The position numbers and the translations under genes were made by a program. 51,185 bases of DNA from Solibacillus sp. FSL R7-0668 (GTDB lineage Bacteria > Bacillota > Bacilli > Bacillales_A > Planococcaceae), in assembly GCF_038006205.1 (NCBI RefSeq), contig NZ_JBBOUU010000003.1:1-51185 (forward strand). The letters are read 5' to 3'. The notes beneath the pieces were generated by a model. That model was not told the origin of the DNA, made no database searches, and saw nothing but the letters and a program-made list of their open reading frames with translations. Positions within the stretch are counted from its first letter, which is position 1, and each line of letters starts with the position of its first letter. Shown here one piece after another: positions 7,939 through 16,387 of the stretch.

Positions 7939-9297
7939 TCAGCCCTCCCTCAATTTTTTAATCTTCTCCTCCAATTCTTGAATTTTTGTTTGGTGCACCT
8001 TCACTTGATCTGCCTTGTTCGCTGAATTTTCAGACTGAAGGGCTGTTAGCTTCTTCTTAACTATCGCAAGTTCACTTTCAGCCTGCGTGAGTTCAATTGC
8101 ACGCTTCAATTCAGCATCCTGCGTCTTATTGAGTACTTCTCGAGCACCTGCCATATCACCGTTTTTCACAAATGTTTGCCCCATACGCTTTAATGTCTGT
8201 TCATCCGAAATAAATGGTAAATCAGCTGACATTTGTGCCACATCATAGCTAACAATTGCCTTCTCCTGTGCTAACTTTTGCGTATAAATAGACTCATCAG
8301 CAGACATCGTTAAATCTAGTAAGCTTTTTTCCTTACCTTCGTTATATAAAGCCGCAATGACTGTTTCTAAAATCGCCGGCTCCGTATCTAATGCTAACTG
8401 CCATTCTTTTTTGTCCACTAGCTTTTCAGCAACTTCGGTGGATGAATTGCCTAGCTCAAAAAATAACGGAATAGCTTCTTCAAATTGTCCAGCCACAAAC
8501 AATCCATCTGCCTCTTGAATAAGCTGTTCCTTCTCGTATTTAGCCGTTAACGACTGGATAGCTACTGCTTGCTGTTCATTGGCATCTTGTTTTACATAAC
8601 CGACTCCAAATAAACCAAGTAGCGCTGTGAAGACGACACCTAAAATCATACGAGAGCGCCATCTTTTGCGTTCAGCTGTTTGCGTCTGTACGTTATGATA
8701 CGCCACGAAATCATAAGCTTCGGTTAACAAAAGCTGCATATCTTCAATCGTTTGTGCTTGTAAAATTGACTGCACTAGATGATTAGCCCGCTTTGCTAAA
8801 TGCTCTGGTTGCTCTAAACATTTTTCGTATGGTTGATTCGTTAAAATCGTTAAGACCAGTGCCTTATACCGTTGTAAATGTGTATGTTTTCCTTCCCGTG
8901 GCATATGCCGATTAGCTTGGTATCCGTAACGAATCGTTGACATCGGATGATAATCTACCGTTGCTGGGTGCAAACTGACGAAATTTTGAGTCTTCGTCAC
9001 TATCTCATCAAGTAAAATCGCTTGAGCGATGGCAAGCTTCACAACGTAGTCTTCGTGCTTAATCGCTGCAACAGGCTTTAAGTGCTCTACAAAATAAAAG
9101 GTCATCACAACATGCCCTTCATTTTCCTCAATACTTCGAAATAACAGAAACGCATCTATCTGTGTCTCACGTAAAAACTGTTCGACTTCTTCTAACCGAT
9201 TGTAACTAAATTCATTGCGGTGAATCGTAAATTGGGCTAGTTCACGTGTTATTTTAATACTGCCAAATGAAAAATTGTAAATCTTGGTCACACTCAC
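7939..9297 (-). CDS. EssB/YukC-like pseudokinase membrane protein in the conjugation operon
   Basis: 452 aa. A soluble N-terminal domain (~1-210; QRYKALVLTILTNQPYEKCLE near 142-161) is followed by a single membrane helix at ~216-235 (SRMILGVVFTALLGLFGVGYV). Next come a helical extracytoplasmic domain with TPR-like helices (ADGLFVAGQFEEAIPLF) and a terminal coiled coil (~400-450). Size, helix position and domain order match EssB/YukC of type VII secretion. Nothing else from a type VII system is visible; the gene lies between VirB4 and the wall hydrolase. It probably serves as a channel scaffold here. The GTG start at 9297 follows GGGGGTG. The family call is by architecture. Confidence 0.6.
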   Translation of the reverse strand: MSVTKIYNFSFGSIKITRELAQFTIHRNEFSYNRLEEVEQFLRETQIDAFLLFRSIEENEGHVVMTFYFVEHLKPVAAIKHEDYVVKLAIAQAILLDEIVTKTQNFVSLHPATVDYHPMSTIRYGYQANRHMPREGKHTHLQRYKALVLTILTNQPYEKCLEQPEHLAKRANHLVQSILQAQTIEDMQLLLTEAYDFVAYHNVQTQTAERKRWRSRMILGVVFTALLGLFGVGYVKQDANEQQAVAIQSLTAKYEKEQLIQEADGLFVAGQFEEAIPLFFELGNSSTEVAEKLVDKKEWQLALDTEPAILETVIAALYNEGKEKSLLDLTMSADESIYTQKLAQEKAIVSYDVAQMSADLPFISDEQTLKRMGQTFVKNGDMAGAREVLNKTQDAELKRAIELTQAESELAIVKKKLTALQSENSANKADQVKVHQTKIQELEEKIKKLREG

Positions 9298-9368
9298 GCT
9301 AGCACCCCCTAACGATTTAAAATAAATAGTTAACTCTAAAAGTCATTAGTATCAATAGATTAATCAGT

Positions 9369-9408
9369 TACCTGACGAAAGTAATAACATTTATACTTTC
9401 GTCAGGTA
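9369..9408. promoter_or_regulatory. Perfect 15-bp inverted repeat inside the tra operon
   Basis: TACCTGACGAAAGTA (9369-9383) and its exact complement (9394-9408) are separated by 10 bases, between the VirB4 and EssB-like genes. No T-run follows on either strand, so it is not a standard terminator. It may be an operator or an mRNA processing or stability hairpin that sets relative expression of the two halves of the operon. Confidence 0.6.
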
Positions 9409-9423
9409 GAAAATTCTACTTAA

Positions 9424-9447
9424 CAAAAGTGGAAATTTCTACTTTTC
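9424..9447. promoter_or_regulatory. Palindrome site 3
   Basis: A 24-bp palindrome with one changed position in the left half (AAAGTGG for AAAGTAG) and one at the right end. It overlaps the stop codon of the VirB4 gene and lies upstream of the EssB-like gene. A second small palindrome, GTAGAAAATTCTAC, is at 9406-9419. Confidence 0.75.
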
Positions 9448-11376
9448 AAAACTCTCCATTTCTAGTGCCTCTTGTCGTTCAAGCTCGGTCATGCGAATGC
9501 GTTCTTCATAGTTCGGGGTAATGGCTGCACTGACCTCATACAACTCCTCGTAACGCGCTGGGTCTTTTAATCGTAGTTCTTCTTCCGTTAATTCTATTCG
9601 CATGAACGCTCGCTGTGTACCATGGATAATGAGTGCCTCCCCCTGCTTACGACGCTCTAATAGTTTCTTTTCCTTTTCACTAAAGGTCATACGTAGCTTT
9701 TCGGTAATATCATCAACGCCTTTGTTATCAAGACCAAAAAAGACTTTCGTATAACTGTTCCCAATGACAGCCTCACCAACATTTTGACCATTGGCCATCT
9801 TCCCATCGAGCACATCTTGAATTTGTTGCGTACCGGCAATGGCACCCGCATTGTATTTTCGGAATCGCTTATATGCCTGGTAAAAGAAACTCGCTGCATC
9901 TGGATTTTGTGTTAAGAAATGAAACTCATCGACAAACAGCTTCACATTTTCGCTTGTATTTTTCGTAATGTTATCCCACAAATAGCTAAACGTATTTAAG
10001 TACGCTGCTCCTTGTACATCAGCCTCATTTTGCAAGGGCTTTAAATCAAACGATAAAAGATCACTTTGTAAATTAATATTCGTATGCCCATTAAAAATCG
10101 TTTTACTACCATTCACATAGCTCTCCAAAATATAATGAAAATCCTCAATCCGTGCGTACCGGTCGGCGTCACTCACCTTTAAAGCAGCAATTGCTTCATA
10201 TACGTCAGATAAAATCGGATACGCTGTACTAGGAATCTCTCGAAAGCTGTTGTACTGCAAAATTCCTGCATCACGGTACACTTGACGTAACACAGCATCT
10301 AAAATCGCCTTTTCCACCTGTGTAATGTCTTGCTTCAACACTTGAAAGAAACCAAGAAGACGCTGAATTTTATCTTTTAAAACCATATCCAAATCAACAG
10401 GTCCCTCGTCCATGACTTGCTCGGAAAACACTTCTAATGGGTTAATTTTCGTACTCGAATTACTACTTAAATGGACAACTGTCCCACCTAAATGCTCGAC
10501 GATGTTCGTATATTCATTTTCAGGATCGATAATAAACACTTTCACGCCCCGAGCAAAATAACGTAAAATCTTCTGCACCATATAAGTGGTCTTACCGACA
10601 CCACTCGTCCCAATGACAACCATATTTTGATTAAGCGTATTTTTACGGTCCAAATAGTCAATCGCAATTAAGCTAGCCGTATCTTTGTTCACGCCTTCTA
10701 CGTCACTGCGTGGGTTAATGGTTAAAATTTCGGCATCATCAAATGGAAACATACTACTCGCTGCCTCCGTATTGGACTGCTTATATGTGTAATCTCCAAG
10801 CAAATTTTCTAAAATCGGCATCGCACTCCAAAACGTTTGATACATCGCCTTAATCGGTGTCATTGCCTTTAGTTGCAATTTCACGAGTGTATTATGAACA
10901 GAATCACTTAGAGCATTCAGTTCATCTAGTGACTTCGCCTGCAAATAAATATACGTGTACTGATAAATGTAGCTCGACTCATTTTCAAGAAACTTCATCA
11001 ATTGATGCTCAGCTGCTTCAACTTGCTTTTCGAGCTGGCGTTTTTTTAGCGGATCAAATGTCTTCAATACCTCAGCCTGCTTATTTTTAATCGTCTTATT
11101 ATAGTGCTCGACCATTTTCGTCGAATTGGAAGATTCTAAAAATTGTACAATCGTAATGTTGCCTTTCTTACGCTTCAGCTCTGATAGCCAGTTGCCATAA
11201 CGACTTTTCGGGTAATCAATAATTGCTATGACACGAATAAAATTATCACCCGACTCAATATGGTCGGCACATTCCTCCCATGAAAACGGATAAATCATAT
11301 CTAAGCTCGACCCGTCCAATACCTCACTAAGTGCTTGTTCCTTTTCCATGTGTGGCTGCTGTAGTCGTTTAAACAT
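9439..11376 (-). CDS. VirB4-type conjugation ATPase
   Basis: 645 aa. Walker A IGTSGVGKTTY is at ~255-265, Walker B VKLFVDEFHFL near 480, followed by AIAGTQQIQDVL, as in the VirB4/TraE/TrsE family that powers channel assembly and substrate transfer. The N-terminal ~220 residues carry helical DUF87-type features (LEKQVEAAEHQLMKFLENESS). The preceding gene encodes a further N-terminal module found fused in other VirB4 proteins. The ATG has a GAGGTGAG site. The stop codon lies inside palindrome site 3. Confidence in the ATPase call is high. Confidence 0.92.
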   Translation of the reverse strand: MFKRLQQPHMEKEQALSEVLDGSSLDMIYPFSWEECADHIESGDNFIRVIAIIDYPKSRYGNWLSELKRKKGNITIVQFLESSNSTKMVEHYNKTIKNKQAEVLKTFDPLKKRQLEKQVEAAEHQLMKFLENESSYIYQYTYIYLQAKSLDELNALSDSVHNTLVKLQLKAMTPIKAMYQTFWSAMPILENLLGDYTYKQSNTEAASSMFPFDDAEILTINPRSDVEGVNKDTASLIAIDYLDRKNTLNQNMVVIGTSGVGKTTYMVQKILRYFARGVKVFIIDPENEYTNIVEHLGGTVVHLSSNSSTKINPLEVFSEQVMDEGPVDLDMVLKDKIQRLLGFFQVLKQDITQVEKAILDAVLRQVYRDAGILQYNSFREIPSTAYPILSDVYEAIAALKVSDADRYARIEDFHYILESYVNGSKTIFNGHTNINLQSDLLSFDLKPLQNEADVQGAAYLNTFSYLWDNITKNTSENVKLFVDEFHFLTQNPDAASFFYQAYKRFRKYNAGAIAGTQQIQDVLDGKMANGQNVGEAVIGNSYTKVFFGLDNKGVDDITEKLRMTFSEKEKKLLERRKQGEALIIHGTQRAFMRIELTEEELRLKDPARYEELYEVSAAITPNYEERIRMTELERQEALEMESFEK

Positions 11377-11387
11377 GCTCTCACCTC

Positions 11388-12062
11388 CTAGTGATTGGAG
11401 AAATTGAGTAAATGCTGTAACACCTTACGACACTCCTTTGCTGTTAATTGCCGAGCCTCTACATCATACGTACTTAGTGCATTTTCTAATTGCCGAATGA
11501 AGAGCAGCACCTTTTCTTCTAAATGAATCGCTGTTTGCTCCAGTGACGCTAAATGCTTTTTCGGTATTTTTTCATGCAGTACGACAATATGTGTCTTTGT
11601 CGTCATTTCCTGTGAGGAAGCAATGGCTGAAAATGTGTCCACATAGCTCGCAATGAGTGCCAGCTTTGCTTCATTTTCAGGTTCTTCCTCTAGTACGGTT
11701 AAATAACGATGCTGCCAAAACAAAATATACTCACTAAAATCAACAGGCATCGTAATATCAAGGTATTGCTGCACTTCCTCACTATTTTCACCGAGTGTCG
11801 ACATTAAAAAGGCATTAAACTCATCAAAAACATCTTCTTGCTCGGTCGTTGTGAGTAAATCTAAATTTATACCCGTCACTTTCAGCAACACGACTAAATA
11901 GCCTCGTTTAGTCACAAGAAAATCATTGTACTGTGCTTCAATGAGTGACATGTCTTGTAGGCTCTGCTTGCCTTTATCGAGCTTTTTCGGTTTATCATCA
12001 AATACATAATCATCTATTGGCTTTTTCTTAGGACCGAACAATTTTTCCCACAAACTGATCAC
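11388..12062 (-). CDS. TrsD-like conjugation protein (N-terminal module of VirB4)
   Basis: 224 aa, soluble. EAQYNDFLVTKRGYLVVLLKVTGINLDLLT resembles the start of many VirB4/TrsD proteins. It ends 11 bases before the VirB4 gene. The pattern SYVDTFSAIASSQEMTTKTHIVVLHEKIPKK is typical of the domain that precedes the VirB4 ATPase core. It most likely works bound to VirB4 at the inner face of the membrane. The assignment is from position and motif resemblance; no catalytic motif is present. Confidence 0.65.
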   Translation of the reverse strand: MISLWEKLFGPKKKPIDDYVFDDKPKKLDKGKQSLQDMSLIEAQYNDFLVTKRGYLVVLLKVTGINLDLLTTTEQEDVFDEFNAFLMSTLGENSEEVQQYLDITMPVDFSEYILFWQHRYLTVLEEEPENEAKLALIASYVDTFSAIASSQEMTTKTHIVVLHEKIPKKHLASLEQTAIHLEEKVLLFIRQLENALSTYDVEARQLTAKECRKVLQHLLNFSNH

Positions 12063-12066
12063 CGCC

Positions 12067-12411
12067 TTACTTTAAAAAGCGATCTTTTTTCTTCCGTATA
12101 TAAAAGAGCTTTTGTCTACTCGTAAATTGATTACGTAGCTTTACATAATCCTGAAAGCGAATATTTGGTCGATGGCGAATCGGTCGAGAAGACAAGAAAG
12201 CTAAAAGTATAATGAGCACAATCAGTAAAAGCATAAATTTAAACAATATGAGCCACACATTATGCGGTGGCAAAGCAACAATAATAAGGCCGATGACAGT
12301 CGGTGGCACTAAATACAGCAGTAACTCCTTCAATGTAATTCCTAGAAAAATCCCGTAACCCGACTCTACATTTTCGGGGAAAACAAACTTTTTGCCTTTA
12401 TGCTCTGCCAT
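12067..12411 (-). CDS. PrgI/TcpE-like (VirB3-like) small membrane protein
   Basis: 114 aa. The N-terminus VFPENVESGYGIFLGITLKELL is typical of PrgI-family proteins. Two adjacent membrane helices follow (LLLYLVPPTVIGLIIVALP and VWLILFKFMLLLIVLIILLAF), then a basic tail (SSRPIRHRPNIRFQDYVKLRN). Proteins of this type lie just upstream of VirB4 in Gram-positive T4SS operons and recruit it to the membrane, which is the arrangement here. Palindrome site 4 is 14 bases upstream of the start. Confidence 0.8.
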   Translation of the reverse strand: MAEHKGKKFVFPENVESGYGIFLGITLKELLLYLVPPTVIGLIIVALPPHNVWLILFKFMLLLIVLIILLAFLSSRPIRHRPNIRFQDYVKLRNQFTSRQKLFYIRKKKDRFLK

Positions 12412-12424
12412 TTCCTACACCTCG

Positions 12425-12470
12425 CAAAAGTAGAAATTTCTACTTTTGTTAAGTAGTTTTTTCTACTTAT
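12425..12470. promoter_or_regulatory. Palindrome site 4 with adjacent half-sites
   Basis: 12425-12448 is a perfect copy of the 24-bp palindrome. It is followed by TAAGTAG-tttttt-CTACTTA (12450-12469), a second inverted repeat with the same GTAG/CTAC core. It lies between the pilin-like and PrgI-like genes. Confidence 0.8.
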
Positions 12471-12481
12471 TAAATATCTAC

Positions 12482-12820
12482 TTACGTAAATAATGAATAT
12501 ACCCAGGGTAGTAACCAAATAATCGCTGCTGCTAAAGCAACGAGTGCACATACACGCCCGACACTTTTAAATACCTCGTTCTTCTCATGCGGATCATCTG
12601 CTGACGGCATGCGCTTAATAATAATAAATAAAGCTGCACAAATTCCGACTAAGACCACAAGCGCTGTTAAAATACCTTTAACGACATTGGCTGCATTTGT
12701 GAGCTTAGCTTGGACTTGTCCAGCTGAGGCAAAAACGATTTCGGGTGTTATGAAATAACAAACGACAATGGCCAAAGCTGCTACCAATACTAAGCTCGTT
12801 GCTTTCGTGTTATTTGTCAT
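12482..12820 (-). CDS. VirB2/TrbC-like pilin or membrane subunit
   Basis: 112 aa from ATG 12820 (AAGTAGG seven bases upstream); a GTG six codons earlier lacks a ribosome site. An N-terminal signal-like helix (SLVLVAALAIVVCYFITPEIVFASA) is followed by a short helix and two more membrane segments (GILTALVVLVGICAALFIII and VGRVCALVALAAAIIWLLPWVY). This fits the VirB2/TrbC/CagC-type pilin subunits in size and topology. Its place just before the VirB3-like gene supports the call. Confidence 0.65.
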   Translation of the reverse strand: MTNNTKATSLVLVAALAIVVCYFITPEIVFASAGQVQAKLTNAANVVKGILTALVVLVGICAALFIIIKRMPSADDPHEKNEVFKSVGRVCALVALAAAIIWLLPWVYSLFT

Positions 12821-12852
12821 ACGCAAACCTACTTTCACTATTCATTTCTCTA

Positions 12853-13416
12853 TTATTCATCACGCTCCACCTCTAAAGATGGCTCTAGCGCACGCTCCTT
12901 TTCTACTTGTTTCATTGCCTCTAACTGTATTTTCGCTTGCTTCTCGGTTTCAAATGAAGGGGACAGTTGCTCTAGCTCCCCATGCTTTAATCGTCCAATA
13001 AAAATGGCACGCTGCTTTCGTTCATGATTTAGCGTTTCAAATAACTGAAGCTTTTCCTCATAGCGCCGAACAGCTCGCTCTAATTCAATGCCGTATACGC
13101 TCAGGAATCCTTCTAAAAAACTGGCTCCGGCAAAGGACACTTCATTCACAATACGCCCGCCTTTCACACGAATCGTCGTTACATCTACTTGCTCGACACG
13201 GTTAGCATCTACTACATTACCTTGTTGTAAAAAATGCTGCCGTAAAACAAACGGCTTCACCTCGACAGAAGAAGCCACTTCTTCCTCTGCAAGTTGCTTA
13301 CGAATCTGTGAAAGTGGTTGCCCCTTCACTGGCTCACTCACCCCCACTTGCCTGTCATGTACAAATTCAGTCGCTCGCTTACTACTTAACCAACGTTCTG
13401 TAATCAGCGCTATCAC
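12853..13416 (-). CDS. First gene of the tra operon, unknown function
   Basis: 187 aa, hydrophilic, no membrane segment. The central part (VEQVDVTTIRVKGGRIVNEVSFAG) looks like a small beta-rich domain, and the C-terminal third is helical with many Glu and Lys (SFETEKQAKIQLEAMKQVEKERA). The start is uncertain: GTG 13416 is close to a weak AAAGTAGG. It is followed at 32 bases by the pilin-like gene. I do not recognise a family; a cytoplasmic conjugation factor is inferred from position only. Confidence 0.6.
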   Translation of the reverse strand: MIALITERWLSSKRATEFVHDRQVGVSEPVKGQPLSQIRKQLAEEEVASSVEVKPFVLRQHFLQQGNVVDANRVEQVDVTTIRVKGGRIVNEVSFAGASFLEGFLSVYGIELERAVRRYEEKLQLFETLNHERKQRAIFIGRLKHGELEQLSPSFETEKQAKIQLEAMKQVEKERALEPSLEVERDE

Positions 13417-13540
13417 CTACTTTCGTACCTTTAATAACCGTATTTTCCCGTTCTCCAAGGCCATAAGCGGATATGTAGTGTAATTTAAAGAAACTGACAT
13501 TTTTGTTACAGTTGTAAAGGTATTGTCATTAAAACGCTTT

Positions 13541-13574
13541 ATATTATATAAAAATGTAGAGCAAGTTTGTCACT
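13541..13574 (-). promoter_or_regulatory. Probable promoter of the tra operon
   Basis: Read leftwards: GTGACA, 17 bases, TATATAATAT. It lies about 125 bases upstream of the first tra gene with no other gene between. The TGTCA/TGACA motifs around 13496-13528 could be regulator sites. Confidence 0.4.
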
Positions 13575-13677
13575 ATAAATAAATGAAATTGCGTGGAAGT
13601 ATAGATATGAAGAAAGCCAATATAAAAAGAACCACGTCCAAACCTTTTCCTTATCTATAAATAAATTATTCCAATTA

Positions 13678-13691
13678 GTTAACCGGTTAAC
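13678..13691. promoter_or_regulatory. Perfect palindrome GTTAACCGGTTAAC
   Basis: A 14-bp perfect palindrome in the divergent region between the tra operon and the MerR-like gene. It is a candidate operator for that regulator. Apart from this and the promoter, the 13417-13950 stretch shows only AT-rich sequence and one doubtful short frame. Confidence 0.45.
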
Positions 13692-13729
13692 CATTGTAAT
13701 ATAAGCATTTTAAAGTTAACTCAAAAAAA

Positions 13730-13900
13730 TCATAGTCTCCTCAGACGCATCCAAATTTGATTCGTCAACCAATAGTCCATCTCGATTCGTTTAAAAGCTC
13801 CTTTTCTGCGCCCTATTTCCCAAAAAACTAGCATAAACTCACCTAAAATAGAATAGAAAAAGATAGAGAAGAATAAATTTCCCGAGAAATAAAGTAGCAT
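13730..13900 (-). CDS. Doubtful 56-aa membrane peptide
   Basis: The frame MLLYFSGNLFFSIFFYSILGE has one strong hydrophobic segment and a basic tail (GRRKGAFKR...QIWMRLRRL), a plausible shape for a small membrane protein. The ATG at 13900 has no ribosome site, and the frame lies in the promoter region of the divergent MerR-like gene. It may be chance. Confidence 0.2.
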   Translation of the reverse strand: MLLYFSGNLFFSIFFYSILGEFMLVFWEIGRRKGAFKRIEMDYWLTNQIWMRLRRL

Positions 13901-13950
13901 AGAAAAGAAAAATATCGGAAATTTTAGCGCAGAATAGGAGTGAATCGCGT

Positions 13951-14871
13951 ATGGAACAAACGATTTCAATAGAGAAGCGTATACAGGAAGTGCTGATGAA
14001 TGATCCACTATTTCAAGTAATCAAGGAAACCCCTACCGAGCAGCTCTTTTTATCAGAGCCTTATCTACAGGGATTGATTGAAAAGAAATACTACTCAACA
14101 CCAGAAATCGCGAGCTGGTTTGATGTTACGGACGCCCAGCTTCGTTATTACATCAAGCCATTTGAAGAATACCTCTTTGATGGACAAGCATCGAATCCAA
14201 CGACCGCAACCCTCATTCGATTGGACTTTCTGGCAATACTGAAACTACGCATGATTCTACTATTAAAAGAGGAATATCGGGTAAAAGGCTTGAAGCGACT
14301 ATTACGCATCAACGAAGATGGCCATATCATTAAACAAGTACCAGCTGCCTCAACTGAAATCACTGCACCAAATGACGTTGAGCAGAAACTACAAGCAATG
14401 AGCCACGCCCTCGCACAAATCATGCAGACCGGCTTATTTCATATCGAGCAAGATGAACAAACCGAGGAAATGAAACTCACTTTAAACGAAGCGTTTCTTC
14501 ATCAAAAAATAAAGGCTCTTCCTTCCGAATCTTCGCAAAAAATTGAAAAGCTTCAATCAAAAACGGAACAGCTAGCACAGCTAAATCAGGAATTAACCGA
14601 AAAGGTAGAGGGGATCCTCCAATCGAATAAAGAAGACATCGCCGTCAAAATTCGAGAAAAACATATCGAGCAAACCGTGTTAAAGCGCCTTGAAAGTGAA
14701 GCCCTTACACAATATGCGACCACAAAAGGACGGCAATTCTTCCGAAAACTTTTCTATTCTACGCAAATCGAAATCGAGAAAAAGCAATACATCGCAGCCT
14801 ATATAGAAGAGCATTTCCCTGAACAATTAAAGCAGGCACTTCATAGGTACCATGAGCGGGTAGTGGAATGA
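13951..14871 (+). CDS. MerR-type HTH regulator with long coiled coil
   Basis: 306 aa. A helix-turn-helix of MerR type lies at ~47-75 (KKYYSTPEIASWFDVTDAQLRYYIK). It is followed by a helical linker and a coiled coil at ~185-225 (SSQKIEKLQSKTEQLAQLNQELTEKVE), with no visible ligand domain. ATG follows AGGAGTG at eight bases. It is divergent from the tra operon with a GTTAACCGGTTAAC palindrome between them, so it may regulate tra. The upstream ATG-proximal region is AT-rich. A hairpin terminator follows at 14884. Confidence 0.7.
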   Translation: MEQTISIEKRIQEVLMNDPLFQVIKETPTEQLFLSEPYLQGLIEKKYYSTPEIASWFDVTDAQLRYYIKPFEEYLFDGQASNPTTATLIRLDFLAILKLRMILLLKEEYRVKGLKRLLRINEDGHIIKQVPAASTEITAPNDVEQKLQAMSHALAQIMQTGLFHIEQDEQTEEMKLTLNEAFLHQKIKALPSESSQKIEKLQSKTEQLAQLNQELTEKVEGILQSNKEDIAVKIREKHIEQTVLKRLESEALTQYATTKGRQFFRKLFYSTQIEIEKKQYIAAYIEEHFPEQLKQALHRYHERVVE

Positions 14872-14883
14872 ATGACAAACGTT

Positions 14884-14915
14884 AAAACGCTTCCTTTACT
14901 TTAGGAAGCGTTTTT
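14884..14915 (+). terminator. Intrinsic terminator of the MerR-like gene
   Basis: AAAACGCTTCCT and AGGAAGCG form a GC-containing stem with a short loop, followed by TTTTT. Confidence 0.9.
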
Positions 14916-14953
14916 GTAAGGAAATAGATTGATTTTTAATTCACCCGGTCAAT

Positions 14954-15220
14954 TTATTGATTATACTTTTGCTTTAATTCCTGAATCGATAAATCTGATT
15001 TTAGAGCTGCGAGAATGATAATGGCATTTTCTTTCGTTAGTGATTGATCAAATAAATCGTATTCCAGCACCACTCTACCCACACTTGAATCCACCAGATA
15101 ATCCTCTATATACATGAGGCTTGTCGCAACCCATGTTTTTCGTTCCAATTCATCTCCCTTTTTCGCCTGGCATAGGTCCCCGTAGATTTTTTCACCATTT
15201 TCAATTAATTGTTTTAGCAT
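14954..15220 (-). CDS. Small soluble protein, unknown (88 aa)
   Basis: ATG 15220 is preceded by AAAGGGAGG. The protein is acidic and helical (MLKQLIENGEKIYGDLCQAKKGDE...SVGRVVLEYDLFDQSLTKENAIIILAALKSDLSIQELKQKYNQ). The last ~35 residues could form a compact helical bundle. I do not recognise a family. It is a single gene between the MerR-like regulator and the coiled-coil gene, transcribed towards the former. Confidence 0.6.
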   Translation of the reverse strand: MLKQLIENGEKIYGDLCQAKKGDELERKTWVATSLMYIEDYLVDSSVGRVVLEYDLFDQSLTKENAIIILAALKSDLSIQELKQKYNQ

Positions 15221-15301
15221 CGAATAGCCCTCCCTTTAGTTTGTAGCCTCAGTATAAGAAAAGGAGCCTCTATACACAATTTGCAGAAATGGCGCTTTTG
15301 T

Positions 15302-15380
15302 TTACAAAAACCACCGTTTTTGCATCGTTTTAGTCCTTTTCCAATGAAAATGTTCACATTTTTTCAATTTTTGTAAACTT
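15302..15380. promoter_or_regulatory. Spaced inverted repeat upstream of the coiled-coil gene
   Basis: GTTTACAAAAA near 15301 and TTTTTGTAAAC near 15369 are inverted copies about 60 bases apart, in a divergent promoter region. Binding of one regulator to both is possible. Confidence 0.4.
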
Positions 15381-15468
15381 TAACGAAAAATAAATAGAAG
15401 TAGAAAGCGTTTTTCCCTAGACTAAGAATATACCAAATATTTGAATTTTCCGATTCCATAAGTTATAA

Positions 15469-16368
15469 ATGGCTGATAAAACATTCGGAGTCAAAGTAAG
15501 CGAAGAAATGTACGAAAAAGCAAAGATGGTCATCGAATCTAGTGGTGTCAGCACCAAGGAATGGTTCGAAAAAGCGGTCGCACTCTACGAAATCAACGCG
15601 ATCAAGCAAGGCGCCAGTGACTACACACAGGATTTAACCGAGCTTGAGCATCATACAACACGCATCTATGAGCTCATCGCCAACATGATCCAGCGTTCCG
15701 TTTACCTGAAGGACCACGCCGTAAAAGACATTAGCGATAAATTAGACCTCAAAGAAGCGATGATTAGCGACTTCCAACTACAATTTTTACAATTTAAAGA
15801 AGAAATCACTGCCAAAGATAAAGCGCTCCTCGCATTACAAGAACAAGAACATGAGCTAAAAGAGAAGCTAAAAGCAAACGAAACAACACTCGAAAACAAT
15901 CAAGCGCTTATTGCCGAATACAAGGAAAAAAACGATACATTAAGCGGCTTAGTCGCAAAATATCAAGCTTTTGCCGAGGAAAACGAACAGTTAAAGGCTG
16001 CGTTTGCCAAAGAAAAGGAAGCCCTCTTAACATCTGCAGCTTCTGAAAAACAGAAATTAGAAGAAGCCCTAACGACTGCGTCAAATGAAGCCAAAACAAA
16101 TGAAGCTAAAGCAGCCGAGCTTGAAAAGGCATTAACTGATGAAAAAACACAATCCGAACAAGCCACTGCGCTACTCCAGGAACGCCATGAACTTGCCTTA
16201 GAGCGTGCTACCGTGAAAGCTGAACGTGAATACCAGGAGAAATTGCAGACCCAGCTGGATAGCTACAATGTCCGTATTCAAGACTTACAAGCTGAAAACA
16301 ATCGCATTCGTGGCACATATGAAACTCGCTTAGAAGAGCTTTTGAAAAATAATGAGAATAAGAAGTAA
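15469..16368 (+). CDS. RHH-like DNA-binding protein with long coiled coil
   Basis: 299 aa. The N-terminus TFGVKVSEEMYEKAKMVIESSG...WFEKAVALYE looks like a ribbon-helix-helix domain. From about residue 100 to the end it is an almost uninterrupted coiled coil rich in Ala, Glu and Lys, similar in plan to KfrA-type plasmid proteins. ATG 15469 follows an in-frame stop directly and has no ribosome site. The sequence TTGAAT, 17 bases, TATAAA ends on this ATG, so translation may be leaderless or start downstream. It is followed at 19 bases by the AbrB-like gene. A decayed second copy lies at 44010-44236. A role in partition or nucleoid-like organisation of the plasmid is an inference. Confidence 0.7.
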   Translation: MADKTFGVKVSEEMYEKAKMVIESSGVSTKEWFEKAVALYEINAIKQGASDYTQDLTELEHHTTRIYELIANMIQRSVYLKDHAVKDISDKLDLKEAMISDFQLQFLQFKEEITAKDKALLALQEQEHELKEKLKANETTLENNQALIAEYKEKNDTLSGLVAKYQAFAEENEQLKAAFAKEKEALLTSAASEKQKLEEALTTASNEAKTNEAKAAELEKALTDEKTQSEQATALLQERHELALERATVKAEREYQEKLQTQLDSYNVRIQDLQAENNRIRGTYETRLEELLKNNENKK

Positions 16369-16387
16369 AAATTAGGAGGACTCGTAT

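Noticed and set aside
14148-14423. Leftward 91-aa frame inside the MerR-like gene
   Set aside because: Shadow of a well-supported coding frame.
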